DNA of 64,000 nucleotides from Paenibacillus sp. LHD-117 (GTDB taxonomy: Bacteria; Bacillota; Bacilli; Paenibacillales; Paenibacillaceae), in contig NZ_JAVFVT010000002.1 of the NCBI RefSeq assembly GCF_030929555.1, forward strand, positions 124,001-188,000, read 5' to 3'. A model generated the notes under the pieces. That model worked only from the letters and a program-made list of their open reading frames with translations. It made no database searches and had not been told where the DNA came from. The translations under genes and the position numbers were made by a program. Shown piece by piece: positions 60,995-64,000 of this stretch (its first letter is position 1; every line of letters starts with the position of its first letter).

Positions 60995-62194
60995 ATGAAG
61001 ATGGAGCTTAACGAATCGCGGATCCAGCCCGCGGATCGCATGTCGGCGCTGCCGACGCAATTTTTCGCCAAGCTGGTTGGCAAGGCGAACGCCCAGATCG
61101 CCAAGGGACGCGATGTTATTAATTTGGGACAAGGCAACCCGGATCAACCGACGCCGCCCCATATCGTAAAGCGATTGCAGGATTCCGCAGCGAATCCCCT
61201 TTATCATAAGTACCCGCCTTTCAGCGGCTACGGATTTCTGAAGGAAGCGGTCGCCGCTCGGTATAAGGAAGACTACTGCGTCGAGCTGGACCCTGCCACG
61301 GAGGTAGCGATTCTGTTCGGCGGGAAAACGGGTTTGGTCGAAATTAGCCAATGCCTGCTTAATCCTGGCGATGTCTGCCTCGTTCCGGATCCCGGCTACC
61401 CGGATTATTGGTCCGGCGTCGCGCTAGCGGGCGCCGAGATGTCGTTTATGCCGCTTACACAAGCGAACGGCTTTTTGCCGGACTTCTCTGCCGTCAGCGA
61501 CGAGATCGCGGGCAAAACGAAACTAATGTTCATGAATTACCCGAACAACCCGACGGGCGCGGTCGCGGACGGCGCGTTTTACGCCAAGGCGGTCGAGTTC
61601 GCCAAGAAGCACGGCATCGTCGCGGCAAGCGACTTTGCTTACGGCGCGATTGGCTTCGACGAGCGGAAGCCGGTCAGCTTCCTCCAAACGCCAGGGGCGA
61701 AGGAAGTCGGCATCGAGTTTTACACCTTGTCCAAAACCTACAATATGGCGGGCTGGCGCGTTGGCTTCGCGCTCGGCAATGCCCGGATCGTATCGCTGAT
61801 CAATTTGATCCAGGATCATTATTACTGCAGTCTCTTCGGAGGTATCCAAGAAGCGGCGGCGCTCGCCTTGACGGGTCCTCAGCAATGCGTTGCCGATCTC
61901 GCCGCCATGTACGAACGTCGCCGCGACGCTTTGTTCGAAGCGCTGGACGGCATCGGCTGGAAGGCCGAGAAGCCGGGCGGTTCGTTTTTCTGCTGGCTGC
62001 CGGTGCCCGAAGGCTACACCTCCGAGCAATTCGCGGACAAAGTGCTGTTCGAAGCGGATGTCGTCGTCGCTCCCGGCATCGGGTTCGGCACGCATGGCGA
62101 AGGATACGTCCGCTTGGGCTTGCTAACGGACGAAGCGCGTCTGAAGGAAGCCGTCGCCCGGATCGGAAAACTCGGATTGTTCGCGCGCGGCTAA
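60995..62194 (+). CDS. mtnE: class I/II PLP aminotransferase, MtnE-like
   Basis: A 399-residue fold-type I aminotransferase. The PLP lysine is Lys247 in FYTLSKTYNMAGWR, and the cofactor motifs NYPNNPTGAV and DFAYGAIGFD precede it. The N-terminal ALPTQFFAKLVGK...INLGQGNPDQPTP resembles Bacillus MtnE (YkrV), which makes methionine from 4-methylthio-2-oxobutyrate, the last step of methionine salvage. The nearby omega-amidase supports this. ATG at 60995 has GGAGAG eight bases upstream; other in-frame starts at 60977 and 61001 are less well placed. It lies between two inverted copies of a 57-base repeat. Function as a broader aromatic or branched-chain aminotransferase is possible. Confidence 0.82.
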   Translation: MKMELNESRIQPADRMSALPTQFFAKLVGKANAQIAKGRDVINLGQGNPDQPTPPHIVKRLQDSAANPLYHKYPPFSGYGFLKEAVAARYKEDYCVELDPATEVAILFGGKTGLVEISQCLLNPGDVCLVPDPGYPDYWSGVALAGAEMSFMPLTQANGFLPDFSAVSDEIAGKTKLMFMNYPNNPTGAVADGAFYAKAVEFAKKHGIVAASDFAYGAIGFDERKPVSFLQTPGAKEVGIEFYTLSKTYNMAGWRVGFALGNARIVSLINLIQDHYYCSLFGGIQEAAALALTGPQQCVADLAAMYERRRDALFEALDGIGWKAEKPGGSFFCWLPVPEGYTSEQFADKVLFEADVVVAPGIGFGTHGEGYVRLGLLTDEARLKEAVARIGKLGLFARG

Positions 62195-62247
62195 GCGGGC
62201 TGACCAAGTATAAGAAAGTATTCGTTTTCTCTATACTGGGCTTATAT

Positions 62248-62304
62248 TTCTCGGAATGAAACGCGCCGCGCCGCCAAAGGACTGCGACAGCCGTTTCACC
62301 TTGA
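62248..62304 (-). repeat. 57-base hairpin repeat, right inverted copy
   Basis: The reverse complement matches the copy at 60901-60957 at about 50 of 57 bases, with both 16-19-base ends identical and all differences in the loop-side middle. Its outer end leads straight into the promoter region of the proB T-box transcript. Confidence 0.8.
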
Positions 62305-62374
62305 CTTGTATAGTGGTTTGCCTTGCTTTACAGCTACCCGATTAACGTGCTATTCTTAGAGTAATTGAACATGA

Positions 62375-62624
62375 AACGTGATGACGGGACCAGTACGCAG
62401 GCCAGGCCGCGCCCAGAGAGTAAATTCCGAAGGCTGCAAGAATTTACCGTAGGCCACTTGCAGAACCTACCTCCGAACGGCCGGCGACAAGCCGGACAGC
62501 GCCTCCTGTTACGAGGCATTTAAGATGGATGCGCCTTGCTTCGATTTCGAAGCCGGCCGTCAATGAAGGTGGTACCGCGGAAGTCAAGACTTTCGTCCTT
62601 TTTACGGGATGAAGGTCTTTTTTT
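62375..62624 (+). promoter_or_regulatory. proline-specific T-box leader of proBA
   Basis: The conserved T-box AATGAAGGTGGTACCGCGG lies at 62562-62580. A terminator follows (AAGACTTTCGTCC, 62586-62598, with GGGATGAAGGTCTT, 62606-62619, then T-run). Stem I features are present: an AGAGAGT block and the distal GGCTGCAAG loop. GAACCTACC places CCT, a proline codon, at 62466-62468 as specifier. Uncharged tRNA-Pro should pair with it, stabilise the antiterminator and switch on proline synthesis. A likely promoter is TTTACA (62327-62332), 18 bases, TATTCT (62351-62356). Confidence 0.9.
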
Positions 62625-62662
62625 GTTGGATTCATGGAAGAAGGGGAAAGGATGTGACGCGC

Positions 62663-63769
62663 ATGCCGGAGAGAATCGTAGTGAAAATCGGAAGCAGCTC
62701 ATTAACGTCGGAAGAAGGCGGACTGAACAAGGAACGGATCGGCTATTTCGCCGGAGAGCTGGCTGCCCAGCACGCCGCGGGGCATGCCGTGATGCTGGTC
62801 ACTTCCGGAGCGGTTGCCGCAGGCTTCCGCCGGATCGGCTATGCGGCCAGACCCAAAGTCGTGCACGAGAAACAGGCCGCGGCCGCGGTCGGCCAAGCGC
62901 TCCTTATGCAAGCCTACCAGGAAGAGCTTGGGAAATACGATATCGTCGTTGCCCAAATTTTGCTCACGCGAGCGGACTTCTCCAATCGCAGGCGCATCCA
63001 GAACGCGCTCATGACGATCGAAGAGCTGTTGAAGCAGCGGATCATCCCGATCATCAATGAAAACGATACGGTCTCGACCGACGAGCTTGTGCCTAAATTC
63101 GGCGACAACGACAATCTTTCGGCGCTGGTCGCCGCGATGACCAAAGCATCCAAGCTGATCATCATCACCGACATGGACGGATTGTACACCGAAGATCCGC
63201 GCAAAAATCCGGAAGCGGTCAAGATCGGCCGCGTCGAACAAATTTCGGATGATATTCTCCGGGTAGCTGGCGGCGCAGGATCATCGGTCGGGACGGGCGG
63301 CATGCGCTCCAAGATCGAGGCGGCCCGCATCGCCATGCGCGGCGGAGTCGGAGCGTTTATCGGCAAGGTTGCGCACGATGGCGACCTCGCCGCCGCCGTG
63401 AACGGCAACGGAAGAGGAACTTACTTCGATACCAATCTCCACAGCCTGTCCATGAAGAAACAATGGCTGGGGTTCCACTCGATGCCGCAAGGCCGCATTA
63501 CGGTCGACGATGGAGCCGTGCATGCACTGCTCGTTGGCGGCAAGAGCCTTCTGCCTGCCGGCGTAACGGAGAGCTTCGGCGATTACCATCCTGGCGACGT
63601 CGTTGAAGTCGTGAACCGGCAAGGAGAGACGCTCGGACGCGGCGTCGTCAACTATACGCCTTGGCAGCTTCAGGCATCGGCCGGGCTTAGCAGCGAAGAA
63701 GTGTCGCGCAGAGTCGACGTAAGCCGCATAGAAGTCATCCATCGCGATGAATGGGTATCGTTGAAATAA
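62663..63769 (+). CDS. proB: glutamate 5-kinase
   Basis: A 368-residue amino acid kinase with C-terminal PUA domain. It phosphorylates L-glutamate, the first step of proline synthesis. RIVVKIGSSSLT and LVTSGAVAAGFRRIG are the N-terminal nucleotide and substrate motifs, INENDTVSTDE and FGDNDNLSALVA the glutamate site, and GTGGMRSKIEAARIA the ATP-proximal loop. The PUA domain covers about residues 270-360. ATG at 63663-1000 equivalents aside, the chosen ATG at 62663 has AAAGG 11 bases upstream; a frame extension to 62609 lies inside the T-box terminator. proA follows after 26 bases. Confidence 0.95.
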   Translation: MPERIVVKIGSSSLTSEEGGLNKERIGYFAGELAAQHAAGHAVMLVTSGAVAAGFRRIGYAARPKVVHEKQAAAAVGQALLMQAYQEELGKYDIVVAQILLTRADFSNRRRIQNALMTIEELLKQRIIPIINENDTVSTDELVPKFGDNDNLSALVAAMTKASKLIIITDMDGLYTEDPRKNPEAVKIGRVEQISDDILRVAGGAGSSVGTGGMRSKIEAARIAMRGGVGAFIGKVAHDGDLAAAVNGNGRGTYFDTNLHSLSMKKQWLGFHSMPQGRITVDDGAVHALLVGGKSLLPAGVTESFGDYHPGDVVEVVNRQGETLGRGVVNYTPWQLQASAGLSSEEVSRRVDVSRIEVIHRDEWVSLK

Positions 63770-63795
63770 TAGCATGACAGAGGAGGATGACAGGC

Positions 63796-64000
63796 ATGAT
63801 AAGTGAAGTTAGAACCAAAGCGGCCCGCGCGCAGGAAGCGGCGGTCGCCGCGGGCCGGCTGTCGACGGAGCAAAAGGACGAAGCGCTTCTGGCCATCGCG
63901 AACGCGCTGCTCGAACGGCATGAGGAAATTATCGCTGCCAACGCGATCGATTTGTCCCGGGGCCGGGACAACGGTACCTCCCCTTCCCTATTGGACCGTC
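63796..64000 (+). CDS. proA: glutamate-5-semialdehyde dehydrogenase, N-terminal part
   Basis: The window ends 68 codons into this frame. The start is clear (AGGAGGATGACAGGC then ATG). The residues ISEVRTKAARAQEAAVAAGR and NALLERHEEIIAANAIDLSR match the N-terminus of ProA, which reduces glutamyl phosphate, made by proB, to the semialdehyde with NADPH. The order proB-proA under one T-box is the usual arrangement in Bacillota. The active-site Cys lies beyond the window. Confidence 0.93.
   Translation, partial: MISEVRTKAARAQEAAVAAGRLSTEQKDEALLAIANALLERHEEIIAANAIDLSRGRDNGTSPSLLDR

Overview
The window looks like chromosomal DNA of an endospore-forming, moderately GC-rich Bacillota member of the Paenibacillaceae (Paenibacillus/Cohnella type). 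The reasons are a GerA-type germination operon, a GerM-domain lipoprotein, an SLH-domain protein, a YesN-like membrane AraC regulator with a CUT1 (LplABC-like) sugar importer, a tandem dynamin (DynA type), a bacterial NO synthase, a T-box leader, and cre and LexA boxes of the Bacillus type. I see no rRNA, tRNA, CRISPR array, prophage or intact transposon.

Layout. 1-8.5 kb: a catabolite-controlled carbohydrate locus on the minus strand. It holds a membrane AraC regulator, two permeases, a solute-binding lipoprotein and a GH95 alpha-L-fucosidase-like enzyme cut by the window edge. Perfect cre matches sit in front of the regulator and in front of the first permease. 8.5-12 kb: threonine catabolism (tdh-kbl) with a relic of L-serine dehydratase, an IS605-type remnant and a divergent XRE-cupin regulator. 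12.4-20 kb: DUF309, a small membrane protein with a YxcD-like gene, a secreted GH18 protein with six N-terminal repeats, and a gerA operon (AA-AB-AC plus a 48-residue membrane protein). 20-26.5 kb: two ArsR/MerR-SRPBCC modules, a VOC protein, a small kinase-like P-loop protein, a split serine hydrolase, and an isomerase/oxidoreductase pair. 26.7-34.6 kb: NO synthase, an AA10 lytic polysaccharide monooxygenase, a Trp-rich secreted protein with an Asp-Lys tract, PAP2, a SAM methyltransferase, RluA, CapA and MarR.

34.7-46.5 kb: parEC with an SOS promoter, a LysM-M14 endopeptidase, purT with a nonsense-interrupted yqkE, and a heterodimeric ABC exporter. 46.7-56 kb: tandem dynamin, nth, the SLH protein, GerM and a cell-wall amidase. 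56-64 kb: leuCD, a divergent LysR gene, an omega-amidase/nitrilase and an MtnE-like aminotransferase separated by a small exported protein, and proBA under a proline T-box.

The most novel-looking material is structural: a repeat family with terminal inverted repeats (three copies), a 57-bp hairpin repeat flanking the aminotransferase gene in inverted orientation, a hairpin that buries the purT ribosome binding site, a MerR gene whose natural start reads ATC, and the secreted Trp-rich protein. I found no multi-gene cassette that I can defend as a wholly new system. Start codons were re-chosen from Shine-Dalgarno (SD) spacing in many genes, and these choices are stated per gene.
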